A stretch of DNA of 5,066 bases from Candidatus Latescibacterota bacterium (GTDB taxonomy: Bacteria > Latescibacterota > 4484-107 > B68-G9), in assembly GCA_012961755.1 (NCBI GenBank), contig DTYS01000219.1, forward strand, positions 1 to 5,066, written 5' to 3'. Every line of letters begins with the position of its first letter. Within the stretch, counting starts at the first letter, position 1. Positions 1-5,066 of this stretch are shown here, piece after piece. The notes beneath the pieces were generated by a model that did no database searches, was not told the DNA's origin, and saw only the letters and a list, made by a program, of their open reading frames with translations. The position numbers and the translations under genes were made by a program.

Positions 1-345
1 CTTCAGCACGTAAGGGACTTCGAGGCCCTAAGGGAAAAGTTCGGAGACTTCCAACCCCCGTGGGAGAGCTACCCTGGGGAGTACGAGGCCTACATAAGGA
101 CCCTGGCAGAAGGTCACATATTCAACGACCCTGTGGGGAGGAAGCTTATAGGCAGGGCGACTACACAGGAAGAGGCACTATATGTGGCCATGGGCTTCGA
201 GAAGGACTCGATGGTCTTCTACACCGAAATAGCAGGACTCGTCCCGGAAGGGCAGAGGAAGGTCGTGGAGGAAATAGCCGGACAGGAGAGGGAACACCTG
301 ATGAAGCTGAGCAGGATGCGCAGGGAACTCGAGGAGGCAAGATGA
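1..345 (+). CDS. Ferritin-like diiron protein, C-terminal part (5' end outside window)
   Basis: The frame is open from base 1 to the TGA at 343-345, giving 114 visible residues; the start lies upstream. The pattern is that of the small 'ferritin family' proteins related to rubrerythrin that lack rubredoxin. The visible part opens with LQH, probably the tail of the first E-x-x-H iron-binding motif, whose Glu would fall just outside the window. A linker with YPGEYEAY follows (about residues 24-31). The second helix pair then carries FEKDS (E67) with Y74, and E-R-E-H (E96/H99) as the second E-x-x-H. Such four-helix proteins bind a diiron centre; roles in peroxide reduction or iron handling are known in the superfamily, but the substrate here is unknown. 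By comparison with the family about 50-60 N-terminal residues are missing (inference). A GTG at 133 is not the true start, because the homologous sequence continues upstream of it. The gene overlaps rbr by 4 bases. Arginine codons are mostly AGG, as in the next three genes. Confidence 0.82.
   Translation, partial: LQHVRDFEALREKFGDFQPPWESYPGEYEAYIRTLAEGHIFNDPVGRKLIGRATTQEEALYVAMGFEKDSMVFYTEIAGLVPEGQRKVVEEIAGQEREHLMKLSRMRRELEEAR
331..337 (+). promoter_or_regulatory. Ribosome binding site for rubrerythrin
   Basis: GAGGAGG lies inside the end of the ferritin-like gene, 4 bases before the ATG at 342. That ATG overlaps the upstream stop as ATGA, typical of translational coupling. A second in-frame ATG at 351 is 13 bases from this site, so 342 is the better start, though the spacing to 342 is slightly short. 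Confidence 0.55.
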
Positions 346-845
346 GAAGGATGACCGGAGAGAACCTCAGGACAGCTTTCGCGGGTGAGAGCCAGGCACA
401 CATGAGGTACATCATCTTCGCCCAGAAGGCAGAAGAGGAAGGATACCCAAACATAGCCAGGCTCTTCAGGGCGATCTCGTTCGCAGAGCAGGTACATGCG
501 ACGAATCACTTCAGGACCCTCGGAGACCTCGGATCCTCGGCGGACAACCTGGACGCCGCCATAGCAGGGGAGACCTTCGAGGTCGAGGAGATGTACCCTG
601 CCTACGGCGCTGTTGCCGAGCTCCAAGGGGAGAAGGGGGCCCAGAGGTCCATCAATTATGCCCTTGAGGCAGAGAAGATACATGCCGCTATGTACAGCAG
701 GGCGAAGGAGGCTGTAAAGTCCGGGAAGGACCTGGAGGTCGGTAAGATATACATCTGCAGCGTGTGCGGGTACACAGGGGAGGGGGAACCTCCCGAAAGG
801 TGCCCGATATGCGGTGCTACGAGGGATAAGTTCGAGATATTTTAA
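342..845 (+). CDS. rbr: Rubrerythrin
   Basis: This 167-residue protein has a ferritin-like four-helix diiron domain (about 5-125) followed by a rubredoxin-like domain (about 135-165). Probable iron ligands are visible: E16 (AGES), E49-x-x-H52, E77-x-x-E80 and E111-x-x-H114. The C-terminal domain has the Fe(Cys)4 pattern C139-x2-C142 and C154-x2-C157, with the CPICG knuckle. Rubrerythrins are cytoplasmic NAD(P)H-linked peroxidases of anaerobes: the rubredoxin site passes electrons to the diiron site, which reduces H2O2 to water. The length is within the family range, slightly shorter than the classical 191-residue Desulfovibrio protein. The frame extends upstream to base 60, but that part shadows the ferritin-like gene, so I start at ATG 342; ATG 351 is possible. 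Translation is probably coupled to the upstream gene through the ATGA overlap. Ten of eleven arginine codons are AGG and one is AGA. Confidence 0.95.
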   Translation: MRRMTGENLRTAFAGESQAHMRYIIFAQKAEEEGYPNIARLFRAISFAEQVHATNHFRTLGDLGSSADNLDAAIAGETFEVEEMYPAYGAVAELQGEKGAQRSINYALEAEKIHAAMYSRAKEAVKSGKDLEVGKIYICSVCGYTGEGEPPERCPICGATRDKFEIF

Positions 846-900
846 CGGTGTGACCGATACTCGCCGACGAGGATCAGAACCTTGTTAGGAAGGCGCTGAA

Positions 901-906
901 GGGAGG
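901..906 (+). promoter_or_regulatory. Ribosome binding site for peroxiredoxin
   Basis: GGGAGG sits 5 bases before the ATG at 912, a strong Shine-Dalgarno match that fixes the start. The rest of the 66-base gap after rbr shows no convincing promoter or terminator, so the peroxiredoxin gene may be cotranscribed with rbr. Confidence 0.7.
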
Positions 907-911
907 TTAAA

Positions 912-1565
912 ATGGGAATACCTCTCATAGGTGACAAGGTTCCCCAGTTCGAGGCGCAGACCACTATGGGGGCCATAAACTTCCCCGAGGACTATAGGGG
1001 GAAGTGGATCGTGCTCTTCTCCCATCCTGCTGACTTCACCCCCGTGTGCACCAGCGAGTTCGTGGCGTTCGCTAAGAGGTACGAGAAGTTCAAAGAGCTA
1101 AACACCGAACTTATCGGCCTCTCTATAGATCAGGTGTTCTCCCACATAAAGTGGACCGAATGGATAAAGGATAAGTTAGGGGTGGAGATACCTTTCCCCA
1201 TAATCGCCGACAATACCGGGAAGGTGGCGGGGATGTTCGGGATGCTCCATCCCGAGGCGGCAGGTTCCCAGACCGTCAGGGCGGTCTTCGTGGTGGACCC
1301 CGAGGGGATCGTAAGGGCCATCATGTACTACCCGTTGAGCATCGGGAGGAACATGGACGAGATCCTCAGGCTCCTGAAGGCCCTTCAGACGAGCGATAGG
1401 GAGAAGGTGGCTCTGCCTGCGGGATGGCCCGAGAACGAACTTATAGGCGACAGGGCTATCGTACCTCCAGCGACCTCGGAAAAGGAGGCTAAGGAAAGGC
1501 TCGAGGCCGCAAGGAGGAAGGAACTCGAGTGCTACGATTGGTGGTTCTGCCACAGGAAGTTATAG
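912..1565 (+). CDS. Peroxiredoxin (Prx6 / archaeal thioredoxin-peroxidase type)
   Basis: This complete 217-residue thioredoxin-fold peroxidase reduces H2O2 and organic hydroperoxides. The active site P-A-D-F-T-P-V-C gives T43 and peroxidatic C46 in the family P-x3-T-x2-C signature, and R123 (TVRAVFVVDP) is the conserved activating arginine. The C-terminal extension (about 160-217) is the dimer arm of the Prx6 group. It ends with C207 and C213, the C-x5-C pair known from the Aeropyrum pernix enzyme, where a C-terminal Cys resolves the oxidised peroxidatic Cys. By analogy C213 would be the resolving residue, so this is a 2-Cys mechanism on a 1-Cys-type scaffold. There is no signal peptide, so it should be cytoplasmic; family members form decamers. 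The electron donor is not evident, as no thioredoxin or reductase gene lies in the window. A hairpin just after the stop may end the transcript. All 12 arginine codons are AGG. Confidence 0.95.
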   Translation: MGIPLIGDKVPQFEAQTTMGAINFPEDYRGKWIVLFSHPADFTPVCTSEFVAFAKRYEKFKELNTELIGLSIDQVFSHIKWTEWIKDKLGVEIPFPIIADNTGKVAGMFGMLHPEAAGSQTVRAVFVVDPEGIVRAIMYYPLSIGRNMDEILRLLKALQTSDREKVALPAGWPENELIGDRAIVPPATSEKEAKERLEAARRKELECYDWWFCHRKL

Positions 1566-1570
1566 GGAAA

Positions 1571-1592
1571 GGGGTGGCCAATAGGCCACCCC
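1571..1592 (+). terminator. Hairpin, probable transcription terminator after peroxiredoxin gene
   Basis: GGGGTGGCC pairs perfectly with GGCCACCCC around an AATA loop: 9 bp, GC-rich, starting 5 bases after the peroxiredoxin stop. The following bases (GCTCCTTTC) contain only a short T run, so intrinsic termination could be partial. An outer GAAA/TTTC pairing (1567-1570 with 1598-1601) could lengthen the stem across a bulge. Confidence 0.55.
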
Positions 1593-1698
1593 GCTCCTTT
1601 CGGAAGTCAGGGACGACATAGAGGCCTTCAGGGTTGCCCTCGATATGGAGGACAGGTCCATCAGGGCTGTAGGGTATACTCCTGGAACATCCCGTTAA
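1585..1698 (+). pseudogene. Possible remnant of a ferritin-like gene (one helix)
   Basis: A stop-free frame without a good start codon runs from the TAG at 1582-1584 to the TAA at 1696-1698. Around 1627-1662 it reads IEAFRVALDMED, then RSI. This matches the iron-binding helix of the ferritin-like protein at the window start (EEALYVAMGFEKD, then SM), sharing EA, VA, a Glu in the ligand position and the following Ser. The Tyr and the second E-x-x-H helix that should follow are absent, so this would be a decayed fragment, not a working gene. Its arginine codons are mostly AGG, as in the neighbouring genes. The resemblance covers only about 20 residues and could be chance. The only in-frame ATG (1645-1647) would give a 17-residue peptide. 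Confidence 0.3.
1675..1680 (+). promoter_or_regulatory. Weak candidate -10 box for fprA
   Basis: TATACT differs from the bacterial consensus at one base and lies 55 bases before the fprA ATG, downstream of the probable terminator. No recognisable -35 element sits 16-18 bases upstream, so this is only a suggestion that fprA has its own promoter. Confidence 0.22.
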
Positions 1699-1723
1699 GA
1701 GGTCCGTAAAAGGTGCTTTGGCG

Positions 1724-1729
1724 AGGAGG
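1724..1729 (+). promoter_or_regulatory. Ribosome binding site deciding the fprA start
   Basis: AGGAGG is 6 bases before the ATG at 1736. It lies inside the longer frame that opens at TTG 1718, so it argues for ATG 1736 as the true start and against the TTG. Confidence 0.7.
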
Positions 1730-1735
1730 GGAAGT

Positions 1736-2929
1736 ATGGCCGTCGGCAACGTAAGGAGGATAACGGACAGGGTCTACCTTGTCGGAGCTATCGATTGGAA
1801 TAGGAGGCTCTTCGACGAGCTGATTCCCCTGCCCGAAGGGACGAGCTACAACTCGTACCTGATAGAGGGTAGCGAAAGCTCGGCCCTTGTGGATGCTGTG
1901 GACCCCACTAAGACTGAAGAGCTGCTTGTGAACCTAAGGGGACTCGGGGTGGAAAAGATCGATTATGTTGTATCCAACCACGCTGAGCAGGACCACTCAG
2001 GCGCCATACCTGCTGTTTTGAATGAGTACCCGGGGGCTAAGGTCGTGACGAACAGGAGGTGTAAAGAGCAGCTTATGGAGCTGCTCCTTATACCGGAGGA
2101 AAGGTTCATTGTGGTGGAGGACGGGGGAGAGCTTAGCTTGGGGGATAGGACGCTCCGCTTCATCCTAGCCCCCTGGGTTCACTGGCCCGAGACCATGCTC
2201 ACCTACCTTGTGGAGGATAGGGTGCTTTTCACCTGCGACCTCTTCGGTTCGCATTTAGCGACGAGCGACCTTTTTGCAAGGGACAGGTCCGGAGTCTACA
2301 GGGCCGCCAAGAGGTACTACGCTGAGATAATGATGCCCTTCAGGAAGGCCATAAGGGGACATCTGAATAAGCTCGAGGATTTAGAGATAAAGACGATCGC
2401 CCCGAGCCACGGGCCCATATATGACGAACCGGGATTTATACTAGATGCCTACAGGGAATGGGTCTCGGACGAGGTGAAGGCTGAGGTCGTGGTCGCCTAC
2501 GTCTCGATGCACGGCAGCACGCAGGCCATGGTAGATCGGCTGATTGCTGGACTTCTCAGGGACAACAGGACCGTCAAGCCGTTCAACCTTACGGTAACCG
2601 ACGTAGGGGAACTTGCGATGGCGCTGGTAGACGCTGCCGGGATAGTTCTGGCCACCCCCACCGTGCTGGGAGGGGCACATCCTTCTGCCGTCTATGCAGC
2701 GTATCTGGTGAACGCCCTGAGGCCTAAGCTAAGGTTCGCCTCGCTCATCGTATCTTACGGCTGGGGAGGTAGGGCGGTGGAACAGCTCAAGGGGATGCTC
2801 ACGAACCTAAGGATAGAGCTCCTCGATCCTGTAGTAGTAAAGGGGTACCCGAAGGAGGGGGACTTGGAGGCCGTAGATAGGCTCGCCGAGGAGGTCTCAA
2901 GCAGGGTTGGTAGGTCCGAAGGACCGTAA
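1736..2929 (+). CDS. fprA: Flavodiiron protein (A-type flavoprotein, FprA / ROO family)
   Basis: This complete 397-residue protein has the two-domain core of class A flavodiiron proteins. The N-terminal metallo-beta-lactamase-like domain (about 1-245) carries the diiron ligand set: H82-x-E84-x-D86-H87 in NHAEQDHSG, H149 (PWVHWPE), D168 (FTCDLFG) and H225 (PSHG). The flavodoxin-like domain (about 250-390) has the FMN phosphate loop SMHGSTQAM (257-265), the ATPTVLGG segment (306-313) and the YGWGG loop (341-345). These cytoplasmic enzymes reduce O2 to water, or NO to N2O, with electrons passed to FMN by rubredoxin or, in methanogens, F420H2. No rubredoxin domain is fused and no separate rubredoxin gene is visible, so the donor must be encoded elsewhere. 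The start at ATG 1736 has a good ribosome binding site. A weak 5-bp inverted repeat (2913-2925) spans the last codons and is not a clear terminator. 27 of 29 arginine codons are AGG. Whether O2 or NO is the physiological substrate cannot be read from the sequence. Confidence 0.95.
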   Translation: MAVGNVRRITDRVYLVGAIDWNRRLFDELIPLPEGTSYNSYLIEGSESSALVDAVDPTKTEELLVNLRGLGVEKIDYVVSNHAEQDHSGAIPAVLNEYPGAKVVTNRRCKEQLMELLLIPEERFIVVEDGGELSLGDRTLRFILAPWVHWPETMLTYLVEDRVLFTCDLFGSHLATSDLFARDRSGVYRAAKRYYAEIMMPFRKAIRGHLNKLEDLEIKTIAPSHGPIYDEPGFILDAYREWVSDEVKAEVVVAYVSMHGSTQAMVDRLIAGLLRDNRTVKPFNLTVTDVGELAMALVDAAGIVLATPTVLGGAHPSAVYAAYLVNALRPKLRFASLIVSYGWGGRAVEQLKGMLTNLRIELLDPVVVKGYPKEGDLEAVDRLAEEVSSRVGRSEGP

Positions 2930-3078
2930 GAGGAGTTGGCTTTCCCGGAGAGGCATCCTAGGAGTTCCTCCATAGACGCCTTCGGAGAAGCGTTGAAAAC
3001 ATCCATGAAAAGCCGGTTGAGGCTTTGATCTCGCACGCCGACGTATAGCTGGACCTTCCGATTTTCCCACATAATGAG
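2930..3078. other. Gap between fprA and the hydrolase gene; no recognised gene
   Basis: The gap has no convincing terminator, promoter or Shine-Dalgarno site. Two short open stretches exist. The fprA frame stays open after its stop to the TGA at 3026-3028; a TTG at 2936 would give about 30 residues, with AGAGGAG directly adjacent and so badly spaced. A second frame, 2962-3045, holds 28 codons between two TAG stops and has no start codon. Neither resembles a family I know. The change in codon usage between the flanking genes falls in or near this gap, so it may contain a transfer or assembly junction. Confidence 0.5.
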
Positions 3079-4641
3079 ATGATCGTTCCCATTTTCACGC
3101 TTTTCGAAGCCGAGTTTACAAGCGAGATGGATTACGGCAACCCGCTTTGGGACGTGAGGGTGGAGGTCACCTTTACCTCGCCTTCAGGGAAAAGGCACGT
3201 TGTGGAAGCCTTTTGGGATGGGGGACGGACGTGGCGGGTCAGGTTTTCGCCCGATGAGATAGGAGAATGGAGGTGGGCGACGAGCTGTTCGGTCGATGAT
3301 AAAGGGTTGAGGGGGCGATCCGGCTCGTTCAGATGCCTCCCTTATGAGGGGGATAACCCGCTTTACAAGCATGGTCCAATCCGCCTCTCCAACGATCGTC
3401 GTCGCCTCTTCTTCTCCGACGGGACTCCCTTCTTCTGGCTCGCCGACACCGCCTGGAACGGGGTGTTGAAGGCGAAATTTGAGGATTGGGAGCGTTACCT
3501 GGGGAAGCGCAGCCAGCAGGGGTTCACTGTCATCCAGTTTGTATCGACCCACTGGCGGGCTTTCCCACAGGATGAAAACGGCGAGAAGGCTTACACCGGG
3601 AGGGAACGGATAAGGATCAACCCCCGTTTCTTCAGGAGGCTTGATAAGAAGGTGGAGGCGATCAACCGCCACGGACTGATCGCTGCGCCCGTCCTCCTTT
3701 GGGCTTTGGGGAACGTTTCGCCAGGCGTCGTTTTGAAGGAAGAAGACGCTATAAAGCTGGCCAGATACATCGTCGCCAGATGGGGGGCATATCAGGTGAT
3801 CTGGATACTGGGCGGGGACGGGAATTACAGGGGGGAGCAGGCCGAGCGGTGGAGGAGGATCGGACGAGCGGTCTTCGGTGATAGACACGACCGACTCGTC
3901 ACGATGCATCCGGCCGGAAGGGTGTGGGTTGCCGACGAGTTCCGCGATGAGGTGTGGTATGATTTCATCGGCTATCAAAGCGGCCATGGAGATGGGGTAG
4001 ACGACTTAAGCTGGCTCGTATTCGGCCCGCCGGCACGGGAGTGGCCGAAGGAACAGCCCAGACCGGTAATCAATTTGGAGCCGAATTACGAGGCCCATCT
4101 CGCCTACCAATCGCGCCGCCCGTTCACCGCTTATCACGTCCGGAGGGCGCTTTACTGGAGCTTGTTGATCTCCCCAACCGCTGGGGTTACATACGGACAT
4201 CACGGGGTGTGGTTCTGGGCGGAGAGGCCGGAGGTGCCGGCCGATCACCCGCACAGCGGTGTAGCGCCCCCGTGGCATGAGGCGATCGAAAGCGAGGGGG
4301 CAAGGTGCGTGGAGTATCTCAGGAGATTATTCGATTCGGTCCCCTGGTGGACTCTTTACCCTGCCCAGGAGCTTTTGACCGAGCAACCCGGCACCCTTCA
4401 GGAACCGCATAAGTTCATCGCCGCCTCCAAATCCGAGGACGGCTCGCTCGCTGTCATCTATACGCCTGTTGGCGGCAGGATAGCCCTAAACGCTGAACCT
4501 CTGAAGCTACCGGCCGTCGCGAGGTCGTTCGATCCCAAGATGGGGGAGTGGAGGGAGGTCGGGGGTATATTTGAGCCGGAGGTTCTCGAACTTCGAACCT
4601 CCGACGACGGAGATTGGGCCTTGGTAATCTCGGCGGATTGA
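3079..4641 (+). CDS. Glycoside-hydrolase-like protein, DUF5060-DUF4038 (GH140-type) with C-terminal beta domain
   Basis: This 520-residue protein has three regions. Residues about 5-75 form a DUF5060-like beta sandwich (DVRVEVTFTSPSGK, FWDGGRTWRVRF, EIGEWRW). Residues about 100-425 form the DUF4038 TIM-barrel region (LFFSDGTPFFWLADTAWNG, GFTVIQF, WILGGDGN, INLEPNYE, TYGHHGVW). Residues about 445-520 form the 'putative collagen-binding' beta domain often found at the C-terminus (LAVIYTPVGG, DWALVI). DUF4038 includes GH140 apiosidases that act on pectin side chains; by position D247 (GGD) would be acid/base and E334 (LEPNYE) nucleophile. The substrate here is unknown. There is no signal peptide or membrane segment, and the first domain begins almost at the start, so the protein appears cytoplasmic unless the N-terminus is truncated. 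ATG 3079 is the first ATG after an in-frame TAG (3046-3048) and lacks a Shine-Dalgarno site. Arginine codons are split about evenly between AGR and CGN, unlike the genes upstream, which suggests a different origin. Confidence 0.88.
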   Translation: MIVPIFTLFEAEFTSEMDYGNPLWDVRVEVTFTSPSGKRHVVEAFWDGGRTWRVRFSPDEIGEWRWATSCSVDDKGLRGRSGSFRCLPYEGDNPLYKHGPIRLSNDRRRLFFSDGTPFFWLADTAWNGVLKAKFEDWERYLGKRSQQGFTVIQFVSTHWRAFPQDENGEKAYTGRERIRINPRFFRRLDKKVEAINRHGLIAAPVLLWALGNVSPGVVLKEEDAIKLARYIVARWGAYQVIWILGGDGNYRGEQAERWRRIGRAVFGDRHDRLVTMHPAGRVWVADEFRDEVWYDFIGYQSGHGDGVDDLSWLVFGPPAREWPKEQPRPVINLEPNYEAHLAYQSRRPFTAYHVRRALYWSLLISPTAGVTYGHHGVWFWAERPEVPADHPHSGVAPPWHEAIESEGARCVEYLRRLFDSVPWWTLYPAQELLTEQPGTLQEPHKFIAASKSEDGSLAVIYTPVGGRIALNAEPLKLPAVARSFDPKMGEWREVGGIFEPEVLELRTSDDGDWALVISAD

Positions 4642-5066
4642 ACCTACCTATCGCCCACATCTGTGACGAACGCTTTCCAGCCGTCCGGGGACTGGCCCAA
4701 GAGGAGGAGAGGGAGCCAGCGGATGCACCATACACGGAAGCCTCGGCGATCTCGAGCCTGGCGAACGCCCCTACGCCTTCGATCCCGGGATACTCGAGAG
4801 GGTACTGTCCTGAGGCGAGCGTCGAGCTCATGCTCCGCTGGCTGAGCGCGGCCGCCCGACAGGTGGAGGTCTTGGTCCGTGATCTCCACGCCGGGGATGT
4901 CTGAGTCAGGACCGGCCCACCTGCTTTGTGGTGGCCTGGTCCTCTGCTTTGGAGGATGAAACGGTGTATCGGCAAGAGATCCGCCGCACCTACCTCGACC
5001 TGCAGCGAACGGGCCGGCACTGAAGGACCCCGGACCTGGGATGCGCTGGTGACGGTGTGTTCGTTC
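4642..5066. other. 3' region with no supportable gene; possibly decayed coding DNA
   Basis: I cannot assign any gene here. On the minus strand, one frame ends two bases from the hydrolase stop with DGWKAFVTDVGDR and a stop (4644-4646), preceded by arginine-rich, unlikely sequence. A neighbouring minus frame reads more plausibly around 4755-4840 (YPGIEGVGAFARLEIAEAS), so a frameshifted convergent gene is conceivable. On the plus strand, LMLRWLSAAARQVEVLVRDL ends at a TGA (4902-4904) directly before a stem-loop. A second plus frame ends with VYRQEIRRTYLDLQRTGRH at the TGA 5023-5025. None has a recognisable start, ribosome binding site or family. The stretch is GC-rich, so long open frames arise by chance. 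Confidence 0.4.
4908..4943. repeat. Imperfect inverted repeat / stem-loop
   Basis: The arms 4908-4921 (AGGACCGGCCCACC) and 4930-4943 (GGTGGCCTGGTCCT) pair over 14 positions, with one G-T wobble and one C-C mismatch, around an 8-base loop. The octamer CTGCTTTG occurs at 4921-4928, mostly in the loop, and again at 4944-4951 immediately after the stem. No poly-T tract follows on either strand, so an intrinsic terminator is doubtful. It could be a decayed terminator, a repetitive extragenic element or a mobile-element end. Confidence 0.5.

Noticed and set aside
60..341. N-terminal extension of the rubrerythrin frame back to base 60
   Set aside because: It overlaps the ferritin-like gene in another frame, is rich in Gly and Arg, and matches no known rubrerythrin N-terminus; ATG 342 begins the family-like sequence.
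133..345. Ferritin-like gene starting at GTG 133 as a complete 70-residue protein
   Set aside because: Homologous sequence continues upstream to base 1, and the first half of the four-helix domain would be lost.
219..683. Minus-strand open frame opposite the ferritin-like gene and rbr
   Set aside because: It is a shadow of two well-supported genes, with no domain signature.
1718..1735. TTG start for fprA, adding six residues
   Set aside because: The ribosome binding site AGGAGG lies within this extension, 6 bases before ATG 1736.
2913..2925. GGTCC-GAA-GGACC hairpin at the fprA 3' end as a terminator
   Set aside because: The stem is only 5 bp, lies inside the coding sequence, and has no T run after it.
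2993..3049. Promoter for the hydrolase gene using TTGAAA (2993-2998) or TATAGC (3044-3049)
   Set aside because: The two boxes cannot be paired at a 16-18 base spacing, and neither has a suitable partner.
3184..3987. 267-residue minus-strand open frame opposite the hydrolase gene
   Set aside because: It is Pro/Ser-rich, has no recognisable domain, and lies entirely antisense to a well-supported DUF4038 protein.
4454..5020. 188-residue minus-strand open frame across the hydrolase 3' end
   Set aside because: It overlaps the hydrolase C-terminal domain, and its sequence there is low-complexity Arg/Pro; only the part around 4755-4840 looks at all protein-like.
1..5066. CRISPR arrays, tRNA or rRNA genes, insertion sequences with transposase
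   Set aside because: No spaced direct repeats, cloverleaf pattern, rRNA sequence or transposase motif was seen on either strand.

Overview
The window looks like a piece of an anaerobe's chromosome, probably a thermophile. Positions 1-2929 carry an oxygen and peroxide defence cluster, all on the plus strand: the 3' part of a ferritin-like diiron protein gene, a rubrerythrin (rbr), a 1-Cys/Prx6-type peroxiredoxin with the C-terminal Cys pair seen in thermophile enzymes, and a flavodiiron protein (fprA). These are enzymes that strict anaerobes use to reduce peroxide and O2 (or NO) without catalase or superoxide dismutase. Arginine is coded almost only by AGG here (12 of 12 in the peroxiredoxin, 10 of 11 plus one AGA in rbr, 27 of 29 in fprA), and ATA is common for isoleucine. 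That bias fits thermophilic anaerobes such as Synergistota-like bacteria or some archaea. Clear Shine-Dalgarno sites and a hairpin after the peroxiredoxin gene lean towards bacteria, but no marker fixes the taxon.

Layout: the ferritin-like gene (1-345, cut by the window start) overlaps rbr (342-845) at an ATGA, so the two are probably translationally coupled. A 66-base gap with a strong ribosome binding site leads to the peroxiredoxin gene (912-1565). A perfect 9-bp hairpin (1571-1592) follows it, then a short coding remnant that resembles one ferritin helix (1585-1698). fprA (1736-2929) starts behind its own ribosome binding site.

After fprA the character of the DNA changes. A 149-base gap without a recognisable gene leads to a 520-residue glycoside-hydrolase-like protein (DUF5060 + DUF4038 + C-terminal beta domain; 3079-4641). 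It has no signal peptide and no Shine-Dalgarno site, and its arginine codons are split about evenly between AGR and CGN. The carbohydrate gene therefore has a different history from the defence cluster, through horizontal transfer or possibly a chimeric assembly.

The last 425 bases (4642-5066) hold no gene I can support. They contain an imperfect 14-bp stem-loop (4908-4943) with a repeated CTGCTTTG, and stretches on both strands that look faintly coding but are broken.

Functionally, rubrerythrin and peroxiredoxin would remove peroxides, and the flavodiiron protein would remove O2 or NO using electrons from rubredoxin or a similar carrier. The ferritin-like protein probably adds diiron redox or iron handling. 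I found no clearly new system. The most notable points are the composition break, the ferritin remnant inside the defence cluster, and the unresolved 3' end.
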